From Myxococcales bacterium (GTDB lineage Bacteria; Myxococcota_A; Polyangia; Polyangiales; Polyangiaceae), in assembly GCA_013298325.1 (NCBI GenBank), contig JAAFHJ010000007.1, positions 1 through 30,920 of the forward strand: a DNA stretch of 30,920 nucleotides. Direction: 5' to 3'. This document shows positions 6,915-15,242 of this stretch, one piece after another. The notes under the pieces are model-generated. The model was not told where the DNA came from, searched no databases, and saw only the letters and a program-made list of their open reading frames with translations. A program made the translations under genes and the position numbers. Position 1 is the first letter of the stretch. Each line of letters opens with the position of its first letter.

Positions 6915-8405
6915 TTAAAAGGTGCCGCTCATGCCGACGCCCCAGGCGGGGACGTCCTTCGTGCCGTCTTTCGTGGCGACGGTCGTCGTCGTGATGACGC
7001 CAGCGTTCGGAAACATCGCCGCGCCCGTGCGGGCTTTCCGGCGGCCAACCGGGGCGTCGTTGTGGGTCACGGCGAGGCCGATGGCAGCCCCTCCAAGGGT
7101 TCCGAGCGCGGTTGCGCCGAGGAACATTCGCGCTCGTGTCGGGGTGAGCGTCCCGAAGACGAAGGGGGAGCCGATCGCCGCGCCGCCAAGTGCGCCAAGG
7201 CCAGCGCTGAGGTCGACAAGGAGGACACGGTTGGTGGAAACGTTCGTGAGGTGGGCGGCTGCCCCCGCCGCGACGAGGCCGAAGGCAGTCCCGACGCCAG
7301 CCCCGCTCCGTGGCGTCGCCTGGGTTGTTCCGCGGACGGCGAGTTCGGTAAGTCCGCCAAAAAAAAGACCATAGGCCGCACCGGAATGCGTCAGCGTTGC
7401 GCCACCATCCGACACGTGGCCGGGGAGAAGCCCGAGGCCCGCGAGCCCAAGCCCCGCCGCACCCGCGCCGACGGCGGCCGAGTAGCGCTGCTCCAAAGGG
7501 CGGCTTTTCTGGCCATTCGCAAGGAGTAGACCGCTCGTCGCCCCCCATCCGCTGCCGGCCGCCAGGTACCACGCATCGGCAGGGCGGACGTCCCACTCCT
7601 CGGCGACGAGGAGGCCCGTTCCGAGGCCGACCGCCGTCCCGATGGCGAGGAGCGGGTAGGTGACGCGGGGATCCGAGGAGCCGCTCGCCCGTTGAATCCC
7701 GTACGCTGCAAACGCCCCAAATACTGCGCCATTTGCCGCGACAATCGACCGACCTGCCGACCGAGGGGCTGCTGAAGGAATCGTCACGTCTTCATCTGCA
7801 ACCGGCGCGCACGAGGCGTCCCCGCTCTCGAGGAGGGCGCGCGCAAGGACAAGCCCCTGGACGACGACATCTTTCCCAGCGACCAGGACCACGCGGGTGC
7901 GCACCTCCGGGCGGTTTGGTGCGACGACAGCCAGCGCCAACCGAAACTTCCCGTGGGGGGCTCGCGTGAGCGACGGTGCGAGCAGCCAGGTTTCCCGGTT
8001 CTGGCTAGCGAGCGTCAGGAGGTCGTCCGTTGCAAGACGTCCATCGACGGGCGCCGCTGTGCTCGCCGGGGTTCGCAAGTCTTCGTGGCCAAGATCAAGA
8101 ACGAATCCAAGGTCTTGTACCGAATCACGGAGCGTCGCTCCGAGCTCGCGTGAGGCGCGCTGGAGGGCGCGATCCTGGTCATCGGGCGGGTCCTTGGCCG
8201 CCGAGCCTTGCCCGTCGTCAGTGTTGACGGCGAGCACCCGGATCGGTCGCGTTGCCGCCTCGACTGGCGCGGAAGTCTCTGATTTTCCTACAGGTTTTGC
8301 CTCGGCGTTTGGGGTCGGTGGCGCAGCGACGGCACGAAGAGGGAGCGCCAGCGCCGCCAGTGCCGCCAGCACCCCCACCGCTCCGCGGCTCGCGCGCCCG
8401 CTCAT
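6915..8405 (-). CDS. Exported glycine/alanine-rich membrane protein of unknown function
   Basis: A 496-residue protein. Residues 1-28 form a cleavable Sec signal peptide (hydrophobic core, AVAA-AP site). Residues 50-205 form a soluble domain opening with a strand (IRVLAVNTDDG), followed by a helix and several beta strands (DSVQDLGFVLDLG, RLALAVVAPNRP, TRVVLVAGKD). This is reminiscent of small periplasmic alpha/beta domains, but I cannot name it. Residues 215-470 hold many short hydrophobic, Gly/Ala-rich segments with small-residue spacing (GLGTGLLVAEE, AAVGAGAAGLGLAGLGLL, LGTLGGAAIGLA), suggesting a glycine-zipper bundle in a membrane. Its ATG overlaps the stop of the phosphatase gene by 4 nt, so the two are probably translationally coupled and may work together. 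No homologue of known function is recognised. Confidence 0.75.
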   Translation of the reverse strand: MSGRASRGAVGVLAALAALALPLRAVAAPPTPNAEAKPVGKSETSAPVEAATRPIRVLAVNTDDGQGSAAKDPPDDQDRALQRASRELGATLRDSVQDLGFVLDLGHEDLRTPASTAAPVDGRLATDDLLTLASQNRETWLLAPSLTRAPHGKFRLALAVVAPNRPEVRTRVVLVAGKDVVVQGLVLARALLESGDASCAPVADEDVTIPSAAPRSAGRSIVAANGAVFGAFAAYGIQRASGSSDPRVTYPLLAIGTAVGLGTGLLVAEEWDVRPADAWYLAAGSGWGATSGLLLANGQKSRPLEQRYSAAVGAGAAGLGLAGLGLLPGHVSDGGATLTHSGAAYGLFFGGLTELAVRGTTQATPRSGAGVGTAFGLVAAGAAAHLTNVSTNRVLLVDLSAGLGALGGAAIGSPFVFGTLTPTRARMFLGATALGTLGGAAIGLAVTHNDAPVGRRKARTGAAMFPNAGVITTTTVATKDGTKDVPAWGVGMSGTF

Positions 8406-9730
8406 CGCGTCGAGAAGGGGCTGCGTTCTGTCTTGATGGTCTCGTCGCCGAGATCGAGTTCGAATTCGCCGATTTCCTCGGCGACAAGCTCCTCGCGCGC
8501 CGTTCGGAGCTGGCCTGACGTCGAGTCGAGGCGGTCGGCAAGCACACCGAGGAACTGCCAGAGGATTTTCACGCCGATCGCGTGGTCGCGCCGTAGAAGA
8601 TCAAAGAAGTCGCTGCGTTTCACGACGAGGCACTCCGCGGGACCGAGCGCGGTGACCGTTGCCGAGCGCGGCTGGGCCCGGATGAGCGCCATCTCCCCAA
8701 AGTGCTCGCCAACGCCGAGCGTCGCCAGGTGGGCGCCACCACGGCCGACGCGGACGTCGCCCGAGAGCACCGCGAAGAGTTCTTCCCCTTTTTCGCCTTC
8801 ACGAATGACGTCTTCGCCGTCGCGATAGGTCCGCACTTCGACGGTTTGAAGAACGCGCAACACTTCCGCGTTCGAGAGCTTCTGGAACATCGGCATGTTC
8901 GCGAGAACTTCTCGTTTGAGCGCGAAATGCTTTGCCTCCGTCGCCGCCGTCGCCTCATCCCCTTCAGCGCGGATCATCACTACCGTGATGTTGTCCTTGC
9001 CGCCTCGGGAATTTGCGAGCGCAATCAGTGCCTTGACAGCTTCGTCACCCGGCTTCGTCGCGTAGGGGAGGAGCTCTTCCGGCCCTTCGAGGTAGCCCGA
9101 GAGGCCATCTGAACAAACAAGGTAAACGTCGCCAGGAAGCAGGTCGAGAACGAGGGTATCTGCTTCAATACGCTCGTAGACGCCGACCGCGCGCACAATG
9201 GCGTTGCGCTGGGGAAGTTTCTCCACCTGCTCACGCGTCATCTTCCCGCGCTTGACGAGCTCATTGGCGACCGTGTGGTCTTCCGTCACCTGCTGGGCGG
9301 AGCCGCCTCGAAGCAGATAGACGCGGCTGTCCCCGCAGTGGGTCACGAAGACCTTCTTGCCGAGCACGAGGAGCCCGGAGAGCGTCGTCCCCATCCCGCG
9401 CTTGGCTTGGTCGCGAGCGGCCTCCTCGTAAATGCGCGTACTCGCAGTGGAAACAGCCGCTTCAAGCATCGCGGCGACCTCCTTCTGCGTGACGCGCCGT
9501 GCGCCGCGTGCGTCGTCGACGAAGTCGGTCAGGAGTTCAGCGTCCTTCTTGACCTCGTCGTGGAACGCGCGAACGGCCATCGCGCTGGCGACTTCGCCGG
9601 CCGCGTGGCCACCCATCCCGTCGGCGACGACAAAAAGGCCCATCTTCTTATCGACTAAGAAGTTGTCCTCGTTGTGCTCGCGCACTCGACCAACGTCCGT
9701 CGCGGCGTGAAAGCGGATGGCATCCGTCAT
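8402..9730 (-). CDS. PP2C-type Ser/Thr protein phosphatase fused to a cyclic-nucleotide-binding domain
   Basis: A 442-residue cytoplasmic protein. Residues 1-255 are a bacterial PP2C (PrpC/Stp-like) metal-dependent phosphatase that removes phosphate from Ser/Thr. It has GRVREHNEDN (Glu21/Asp22), VVADGMGGHAAGE (Asp37, Gly38), GTTLSG (114-119), THCGDSRVYLLR (130-141), CSDGLSG (Asp208) and GGKDNITVV (Asp246), so the metal ligands are complete. Residues 275-405 are a CAP-type cNMP-binding domain whose phosphate-binding cassette, FGEMALI...PRSAT (Glu346, Arg355), keeps the Glu and Arg that hold the cyclic phosphate and ribose. A 35-residue acidic tail follows. The architecture suggests a phosphatase gated by cAMP or cGMP. 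It is in Hanks-kinase territory, but no kinase gene is in the window. It overlaps the next gene by 4 nt. Confidence 0.93.
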   Translation of the reverse strand: MTDAIRFHAATDVGRVREHNEDNFLVDKKMGLFVVADGMGGHAAGEVASAMAVRAFHDEVKKDAELLTDFVDDARGARRVTQKEVAAMLEAAVSTASTRIYEEAARDQAKRGMGTTLSGLLVLGKKVFVTHCGDSRVYLLRGGSAQQVTEDHTVANELVKRGKMTREQVEKLPQRNAIVRAVGVYERIEADTLVLDLLPGDVYLVCSDGLSGYLEGPEELLPYATKPGDEAVKALIALANSRGGKDNITVVMIRAEGDEATAATEAKHFALKREVLANMPMFQKLSNAEVLRVLQTVEVRTYRDGEDVIREGEKGEELFAVLSGDVRVGRGGAHLATLGVGEHFGEMALIRAQPRSATVTALGPAECLVVKRSDFFDLLRRDHAIGVKILWQFLGVLADRLDSTSGQLRTAREELVAEEIGEFELDLGDETIKTERSPFSTR

Positions 9731-9853
9731 GGCGGCGGCACTCTAGACCGAAACGTGTCGAAACGGCACATCCGAGCGGCGCCTCACGACGTTCCTTCGC
9801 ACCTGTGGAGCACGCTGTCGTTTTTCTCTGGATCAGGCTGTGCTAATGCACTG

Positions 9854-9869
9854 GAATAATTGATTATTC
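9854..9869. promoter_or_regulatory. AT-rich inverted repeat over the response-regulator stop codon
   Basis: GAATAAT-TG-ATTATTC has perfect 7-bp arms and overlaps the TAA of the response regulator. It is strikingly AT-rich for this genome and lies 124 nt upstream of the phosphatase start. It could be a protein-binding site or a weak RNA hairpin; there is no T run typical of a terminator. Confidence 0.3.
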
Positions 9870-11252
9870 GTCGTCGCTTTCGGCGTCCCCTTTGGAATCG
9901 CGGAGGCCGAGCGCCTTGCACTTCTTGTAGAGATGGCTCCGCTCAAGGTCGAGGGCGCGCGCCGTCGCCGCCATTTGCCCGTGATGGTGGAGCATTGCCT
10001 CTTTGAGAATCTGGCGCTCCGCCTCCTCAACAAGCACCCGAAAAGGGACCGTTGGGCGATAGAGCGACGTCGGCGTACCAGGTGCGCTCCCGGGGAGGCA
10101 GCTGCGGACGTCGTCGGCAGAAATACGATCGTCCGGCGTGAGAATAACGACGCGCTCGATGAGGTTCCGGAGCTCGCGGACGTTCCCCGGGAAGCTGTAC
10201 GCGGCGAGCGCGTCCAAGGCGGCGGCGTCGAAGGCCATCCCACGACGGTCGTTTGCTTTCGTAGCAATTCCAAGGAAATGCTCGGCGAGGAGGGGGATGT
10301 CCTCCCGGCGGGCACGGAGCGGCGGGAGGTGAAGGGGGACGACGTTGAGGCGATCGTAGAGGTCGGGACGGAAGGCGTGACTGTCGCAGGCGACGACCAA
10401 ATCTTTGTTGGTCGCGGCGACGACGCGCACGTCCACTTTGAGCGTTTCATTCCCACCCACGCGCTCAATTTCCCGCTCTTGGAGCACCCGAAGTAGCTTT
10501 GCCTGCATGGCGACAGGCATGTCGCCGACTTCGTCAAGAAACAGCGTTCCTCGGTCGGCTCGTTCGAATTTTCCTCGGCGTTGCTTCGTGGCTCCGGTGA
10601 AGGCGCCTGCTTCGTGACCAAAAAGTTCGCTCTCGATCAATTCGCTCGGGAGCGCCGCACAATTGAGCTTCTCGAGAGGTCCTTTTGCGCGCGGGGAGAG
10701 CTCGTGAATCGCGCGAGCGACGAGCTCCTTGCCGGTGCCGCGCTCGCCAGTAACCAAGACACTTGCTTGAGATTTCGCGGCTCGCGCGATCTGTTCCGCG
10801 AGGCGCAGCATGACGCTGCTCGTCCCCACCAGCGCGCCACCGGCACCGGTTTTTGCGCGGAGATCTTTCGCCTCGGTCTCTGCGCGATCGAGGCGAAGTG
10901 CCGTTTCTACATGGACAAGAAGGGCGTCTGTATTGAGCGGCTTCTCGAGAAAGGTGAGCGCACCAAGCTTCGTCGCCCGTACGGCGGTGTCGATCGTGCC
11001 GTGGCCGCTCATCACGATTACCGGGATGTCTAGCTTAGATTCACGAATCTTTTTAAGGAGATCGAGGCCATCGCCGTCCGGGAGCATGACGTCAAAAATG
11101 CAGAGATCGTAGCTCCGCTTGTCGAGCTTTTCTCGGGCGACCTTCACGCCCCCCGCCACGTCGACCGCGTATCCCTCCAGGGAAAGGGTCTTCTGGAGCG
11201 TCGTCAAGATAGCCGGTTCGTCGTCGACCAGGAGCAGATGTGCGCGAGCCAT
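9864..11252 (-). CDS. NtrC-family sigma-54-dependent response regulator
   Basis: A 462-residue transcription activator. Receiver domain, residues 1-120: acidic pair Asp10/Asp11, phospho-acceptor Asp54 (CIFDVMLPDG), Ser82 and Lys104 (FLEKP). AAA+ domain, about 140-380: Walker A GERGTGKE (169-176), the sigma-54-contacting GAFTGA loop (216-221), Walker B GTLFLDEVGD (235-244) and an Arg-finger region (RPDLYDRLNVV). Fis-type helix-turn-helix, about 415-450: ILKEAMLHHHGQMAATARALDLERSHLYKKCKALGL. All key residues are present, so it should activate sigma-54 promoters after phosphorylation by a histidine kinase. None is encoded in the window, so its partner and targets are unknown. The phosphatase gene 133 nt downstream on the same strand could be co-transcribed. 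It is divergent from the 11322 gene across 69 nt. Confidence 0.95.
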   Translation of the reverse strand: MARAHLLLVDDEPAILTTLQKTLSLEGYAVDVAGGVKVAREKLDKRSYDLCIFDVMLPDGDGLDLLKKIRESKLDIPVIVMSGHGTIDTAVRATKLGALTFLEKPLNTDALLVHVETALRLDRAETEAKDLRAKTGAGGALVGTSSVMLRLAEQIARAAKSQASVLVTGERGTGKELVARAIHELSPRAKGPLEKLNCAALPSELIESELFGHEAGAFTGATKQRRGKFERADRGTLFLDEVGDMPVAMQAKLLRVLQEREIERVGGNETLKVDVRVVAATNKDLVVACDSHAFRPDLYDRLNVVPLHLPPLRARREDIPLLAEHFLGIATKANDRRGMAFDAAALDALAAYSFPGNVRELRNLIERVVILTPDDRISADDVRSCLPGSAPGTPTSLYRPTVPFRVLVEEAERQILKEAMLHHHGQMAATARALDLERSHLYKKCKALGLRDSKGDAESDDE

Positions 11253-11321
11253 TCGGTTACGCTAGCGAACGTCACGCCCCGCGTATCGCCAGACGGCGTC
11301 GCCCGCGGTAAGGCTTTGCCC

Positions 11322-13022
11322 ATGATTGACGACACCGTCGCAGCGCTCCTTGCTCAGGTTGCCGACGTGGGGCTCCCGGAGCGCATCGAACCGGCGATCG
11401 CTGCCGTCGATCCTCTCGTGCGCGGCGCGGTGCGAACCCGCGTTCTTGCCGCCGTTGAGGCGGCGAAAGCCAAGGTTCCGGCCGCCGACCCCGACCACCA
11501 ACTCGCGCTCGCCTTCCTCCTCGCACAGAACGCCGTCGGCGCAGAACCGGTCGCCCCCGGCGGCGATGGCTATCGGGCGATGCACACGACCTTTGACGTC
11601 GCCGACGGAAACGCCGTTGCTGCACGGTTCCGCGAGCGATCGGCACCATTCCTTAAGAAGAAGACGACGAATCGTAGCCTCTCTTTCGGTCTGTTTGCGA
11701 TCCTCGCGACCGCCGTCTCGGCAGCCACATTTCTCGCGATGCGCGAGAAGCCAAGCGCAGAAGATGAATTTTTTCAATCCTCGCTCGGTGTTGCTCTCAA
11801 TGATCCATTTACCAATGCGGTGATCGACGGAGCCGAGTCGGGAAACGCTGCCGCTTTCACCGCGCCCGCCTTCGTAAAGCAGGTGGGGGCCGGAAATTCT
11901 TCAAAATTTCAGGATTTTTTTGCAGAGATCCCGAAGGCCGCTGCGAACCCCGGCCCTATCGATGAAGCGACCGCTTCGTTGTTTGTGAAAGAAAATGCAC
12001 TCAATGAGGGGCTGCTCGCGGCAAACCTTCCTGTCGTGCTGCATTCCTACGTCGGGGCGACCTCGCGCGGACGCGCCGTCTGGGCTACCGCCTACTATAC
12101 CCCCCGATATTTGACGTTCTCCCTTGCGGGGAAGGACTTTCCACTTGCGTTGGGGCGCCGCATGGATGGCGTCAATCTAAAGGATGCGCGCGCGGTAAAA
12201 CTCGATGCGGAAACGTGGGGGCTTGTCTCGTTGAATTTGGCGGAGGAAGAGGTCGCGACTGGTCTCGTTCAGCCGCTTGGCGCGAGCGAAGGGCTCACGG
12301 CCTTCGAGCGGTCGATCGCGCCGCTCCTCGAAGAATTCGTGATGCCCGAGGTCGAGAAAAATGTGCATCTTACACGAAAAGACCTCCAAGATGTCGAGGC
12401 GCTGCGTCGGCGTCGCCTCGCAGTAAATGCTGAGATTGCTTCGAGCTTTTTAAGCTCCTACAAGGCGCCAACGACCTATCGAGTCTCCCCGCGCAGCCGT
12501 GCCGCCATGGACGATTCGATTCGGCGCGGAGTTGCCGCGAAACCGCTGCGCGCCCTCCTCGATGCAGACGCCACCCTCGGTCGCTATCGGCCGCGGCTGG
12601 ACCGGCTTGTTCTCGCGCATGCGTCAGACATCGCTTACTTTTTCGCCGCGCAGAACCTCGAAGCAAAGCGCCTGTCTGCCCTCGGGCGGACCGACGTCGG
12701 CGAACCGCTACTCACCGCCGCCGCCTGCTACCGCTTGCTAAGCGATGGGAGCGAGCGGGCCGAAATGCCGAACGAGGTGCTCTGGTCGTTGCTCGAGAAT
12801 GCCTACGACGGGAGCTACGCCACAGGCGTATCGCTTCGGAATGCCTTGGGAAAGCTGTTTGGTACCGAGGCGCTCCCCGCCGATCCAGCGAGCGCTTCCG
12901 GCCGCGCGGCGATTCGTGCGCTCTTCACGCATTCCGTCCCCGAGCGCGCGGCGGCGGCCCGGGACAACTACGCCCTTCTTTTAGGCGCCCCGCCGGCCCC
13001 CCTCGGGGTGGCGGTTCGTTGA
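11322..13022 (+). CDS. Single-pass membrane protein of unknown function
   Basis: A 566-residue protein with an N-terminal cytoplasmic region of about 115 residues, a Lys/Arg-rich stop (KKKTTNR), one transmembrane helix (about 119-140, FGLFAILATAVSAATFLAM), and a large probably periplasmic C-terminal region of about 425 residues. I recognise no known domain. The part after the helix is mixed alpha/beta, with a helix-rich section (EEFVMPEVEKNVHLTRKDLQDVEALRRRRLAVNAEIA) and a region of short helices to the end. Base use in the middle (about 11750-12450) is less GC-rich than in neighbouring genes, with runs of T and A. A TAAGG lies about 9 nt before the ATG. It is the first gene of a run with the helical-repeat lipoprotein (48-nt gap) and the DUF58 gene, suggesting a shared envelope role. 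Confidence 0.75.
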   Translation: MIDDTVAALLAQVADVGLPERIEPAIAAVDPLVRGAVRTRVLAAVEAAKAKVPAADPDHQLALAFLLAQNAVGAEPVAPGGDGYRAMHTTFDVADGNAVAARFRERSAPFLKKKTTNRSLSFGLFAILATAVSAATFLAMREKPSAEDEFFQSSLGVALNDPFTNAVIDGAESGNAAAFTAPAFVKQVGAGNSSKFQDFFAEIPKAAANPGPIDEATASLFVKENALNEGLLAANLPVVLHSYVGATSRGRAVWATAYYTPRYLTFSLAGKDFPLALGRRMDGVNLKDARAVKLDAETWGLVSLNLAEEEVATGLVQPLGASEGLTAFERSIAPLLEEFVMPEVEKNVHLTRKDLQDVEALRRRRLAVNAEIASSFLSSYKAPTTYRVSPRSRAAMDDSIRRGVAAKPLRALLDADATLGRYRPRLDRLVLAHASDIAYFFAAQNLEAKRLSALGRTDVGEPLLTAAACYRLLSDGSERAEMPNEVLWSLLENAYDGSYATGVSLRNALGKLFGTEALPADPASASGRAAIRALFTHSVPERAAAARDNYALLLGAPPAPLGVAVR

Positions 13023-13070
13023 CGCAATTTCCGGCGCGCCGACGTGCCGGGTGTATGGTTCGCCCGCCCT

Positions 13071-15242
13071 ATGGGACGCCTTCCTTTTTCGCGCTCGGTC
13101 GCCGCTGTTCTCATCGCCGTTTCGCTCGCCGCGTGCGGCCCCAAAGGGCCCGTCGAGCCGCCGCACACGGCGCCGACCGGCCTTGTCGCCGACGACGCCT
13201 TTCCGGCGGAAGTTCACGCACTTCTCGGGATGGATCCCAACGATCCCCAGCGCCCGCGCGAGCTTGCTGTCGTCACGACCAAGCAGATCGCCCGCGCGTC
13301 GAACCGCTTTAAGCAGCGCGATCCCGAGGGGGGCCTGACGGCGCTCGCCGGGGCCCTTTCGCTCGTCCGCGCCGGCGAGTTCCAAAAGGCGCTCCTCGGC
13401 GCCGAGGGGGCGACCGTGCTCGACGCCGCCGCCCGCGAGTACGCCAAGCGCGGCGACGAGGGGCGAGCTGAGGCTTCCTATCGGATGTTGCTACAGATTT
13501 CGCCGGAGGCCGAGGACGCAAAATCCCACCTCGCCGCCCTCGGTGCCTGGGGGGCTTCCGGAACGTCTCCGCTGCTGATCGCGGGGGAAAAGGCGCGTTC
13601 GACGCAGACGCGCCAGCTCCTTGAGCCGACCGCAGAAGCGCATACAGACGCGGAAAAGAGCACCCTTCGCTGGCTCGACGAGGCGTTCCTCCTCCGCGAT
13701 CGCCATCGAAAGATGCAAGGTGCACCGACCCAGCCAGAGGCCTCTGAGGCGCTTCGGGCTTTCCAGACGGGGCCCTCGCTCCTCGCGGCGATCCATCTCC
13801 GGAGCGCCAATGCGGCGGCGGCGAAGGCGGCTCTCGAGCTCCCGAACGTCCACCCGCTTGTGCGGGAAGACCTGATGAAGCTTATCGAAAAGGTGGCGAA
13901 GGACCCGACCGCCGAAGCCTGGCTCGACCTCTCGCGCGCCCTCCGCCCGGCCGATGGCGATGACGACGGTGAGAGCGCCCCGATCCTCCGCGCGGCAAGC
14001 TTCGCCGCGGCGGCGGAGGCCTACCGGCTCGATCCCACGGAACCTTCGGCGGCGCTCACCACGGCGATCTGGCTCTCGGACATCGGCATGGCCGATGCTG
14101 CCCCCGGCGTCCTCGTCGCGGCGGTCAAGAAGGTGCAAGATCCCCGCTTCGTTTCGCTGGCTCTCAATGTCGCTTTCGACGGTATGGTTGCCGCTCTTGA
14201 GCACGAAGATCCCGCGCAAGCGCGCCTCATCTACAAGGAGGCTGCCCCGCTCCTCGAAGTGGCCCGCAAGAAGGAATTTGCCGGCAAACTCCGCCCGAGC
14301 CCCGCCGCCCTCGATGGGACTCTCGCCGACGCCTACCTGCGCGAAGCCGATCTCGATCATGCGTTTGAAACGCTGACGAAAGTCGCAAAGAGCGAGCCCT
14401 CGTCGGCGGCATTCGTGAACTTGGCGCGCGTCGAAGAACACCGGCGCCACCCGGATGTTGCCGCCGGGCACCTCGACGCCGCGATCGCCGCCGCGGAAGG
14501 GCCGCTCGCCCGCGCCGAGATCCTCACGTTGCGTGGCGCTCTCGAGCGCCGCCGAAATCGCTCCGACGCAGCGACCACTGCGTTCGCGCAAGCACTTGAA
14601 GTCCTTTCAAAAGCTCGCGCGGCGACGTCGCCGGAAGAGCGGGCTCGCGCCGAACGCATGATCGGCACCGTCTACGACGAAGCCGGCGCCCCGGCGAAGG
14701 CGGCCGCCGCCTACCTGCGCGCCATCGATGCTGGAGCCCGTGACAAACGGGTGCAAGGTGCACTTATTGGCAGCGCCGTCGCGCGCGCCTACCTCGCCCA
14801 TGACGAAGCGGCCGCCCACCGGGCTCTCGACAAGGGGCTCGCCTTCGACCTCGAAGAGACCGACCTCGTTTACGCGGCGCTCTGGGCCAATGCGCTTGAA
14901 AAAGATGCAAAAACGGCCGAGTCCGACGCGGTAAAGCGCGTGCTCGGGAAGGCGGAGAGCGACCCGCGCTGGGTCGGTGCGCTAGCGCGCTTCGCCCGCG
15001 GCAAGCTCGATGCAGCCGCCCTCGCGCCGCTCGCGCAGACGCCCGCTCAGCGCGCCGAGGCGCTCTTCTACACAGCGGTCGCCGCAAAGGGGCGTGGCGA
15101 GGCGGCAAAGGCGGAGGAGGGCTTCCGCGCGGTCGTCGCGACGGGCGCGATCGAGCTCATGGAGTATCAGCTCTCGCGGGACTTCCTCGACGCGACGCGC
15201 TCGAATTTTCACGCAAAATTGCCCGAGTACGGCCTGCCGTGA
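13071..15242 (+). CDS. Helical (TPR-like) repeat lipoprotein
   Basis: A 723-residue protein. Residues 1-22 form a canonical lipoprotein signal (VSLAAC, Cys22), so it is predicted to be anchored to the inner or outer membrane facing the periplasm. The rest is almost all Ala/Leu/Glu-rich helix with many TPR-like helix pairs. Examples are GALSLVRAGEFQKALLGAEG, AREYAKRGDEGRAEASYRMLL, VNLARVEEHRRHPDVAAGHLDAAIAAAEG and AYLRAIDAGARDKRVQGALIG. TPR scaffolds usually bind other proteins. A GTG in frame 27 nt upstream is possible, but the signal peptide starts cleanly at 13071. Its last codons overlap the DUF58 start by 4 nt (GTGA), so the two are coupled. In MoxR/Bat-type loci TPR proteins often accompany DUF58 and vWA proteins, which fits this position. 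Confidence 0.8.
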   Translation: MGRLPFSRSVAAVLIAVSLAACGPKGPVEPPHTAPTGLVADDAFPAEVHALLGMDPNDPQRPRELAVVTTKQIARASNRFKQRDPEGGLTALAGALSLVRAGEFQKALLGAEGATVLDAAAREYAKRGDEGRAEASYRMLLQISPEAEDAKSHLAALGAWGASGTSPLLIAGEKARSTQTRQLLEPTAEAHTDAEKSTLRWLDEAFLLRDRHRKMQGAPTQPEASEALRAFQTGPSLLAAIHLRSANAAAAKAALELPNVHPLVREDLMKLIEKVAKDPTAEAWLDLSRALRPADGDDDGESAPILRAASFAAAAEAYRLDPTEPSAALTTAIWLSDIGMADAAPGVLVAAVKKVQDPRFVSLALNVAFDGMVAALEHEDPAQARLIYKEAAPLLEVARKKEFAGKLRPSPAALDGTLADAYLREADLDHAFETLTKVAKSEPSSAAFVNLARVEEHRRHPDVAAGHLDAAIAAAEGPLARAEILTLRGALERRRNRSDAATTAFAQALEVLSKARAATSPEERARAERMIGTVYDEAGAPAKAAAAYLRAIDAGARDKRVQGALIGSAVARAYLAHDEAAAHRALDKGLAFDLEETDLVYAALWANALEKDAKTAESDAVKRVLGKAESDPRWVGALARFARGKLDAAALAPLAQTPAQRAEALFYTAVAAKGRGEAAKAEEGFRAVVATGAIELMEYQLSRDFLDATRSNFHAKLPEYGLP

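Noticed and set aside
6899..6915. TGGCACG followed by CCAATTAAA as a sigma-54 promoter
   Set aside because: The -24-like half is present, but no TTGC lies at the required spacing, and it is at the converging 3' ends of two genes.
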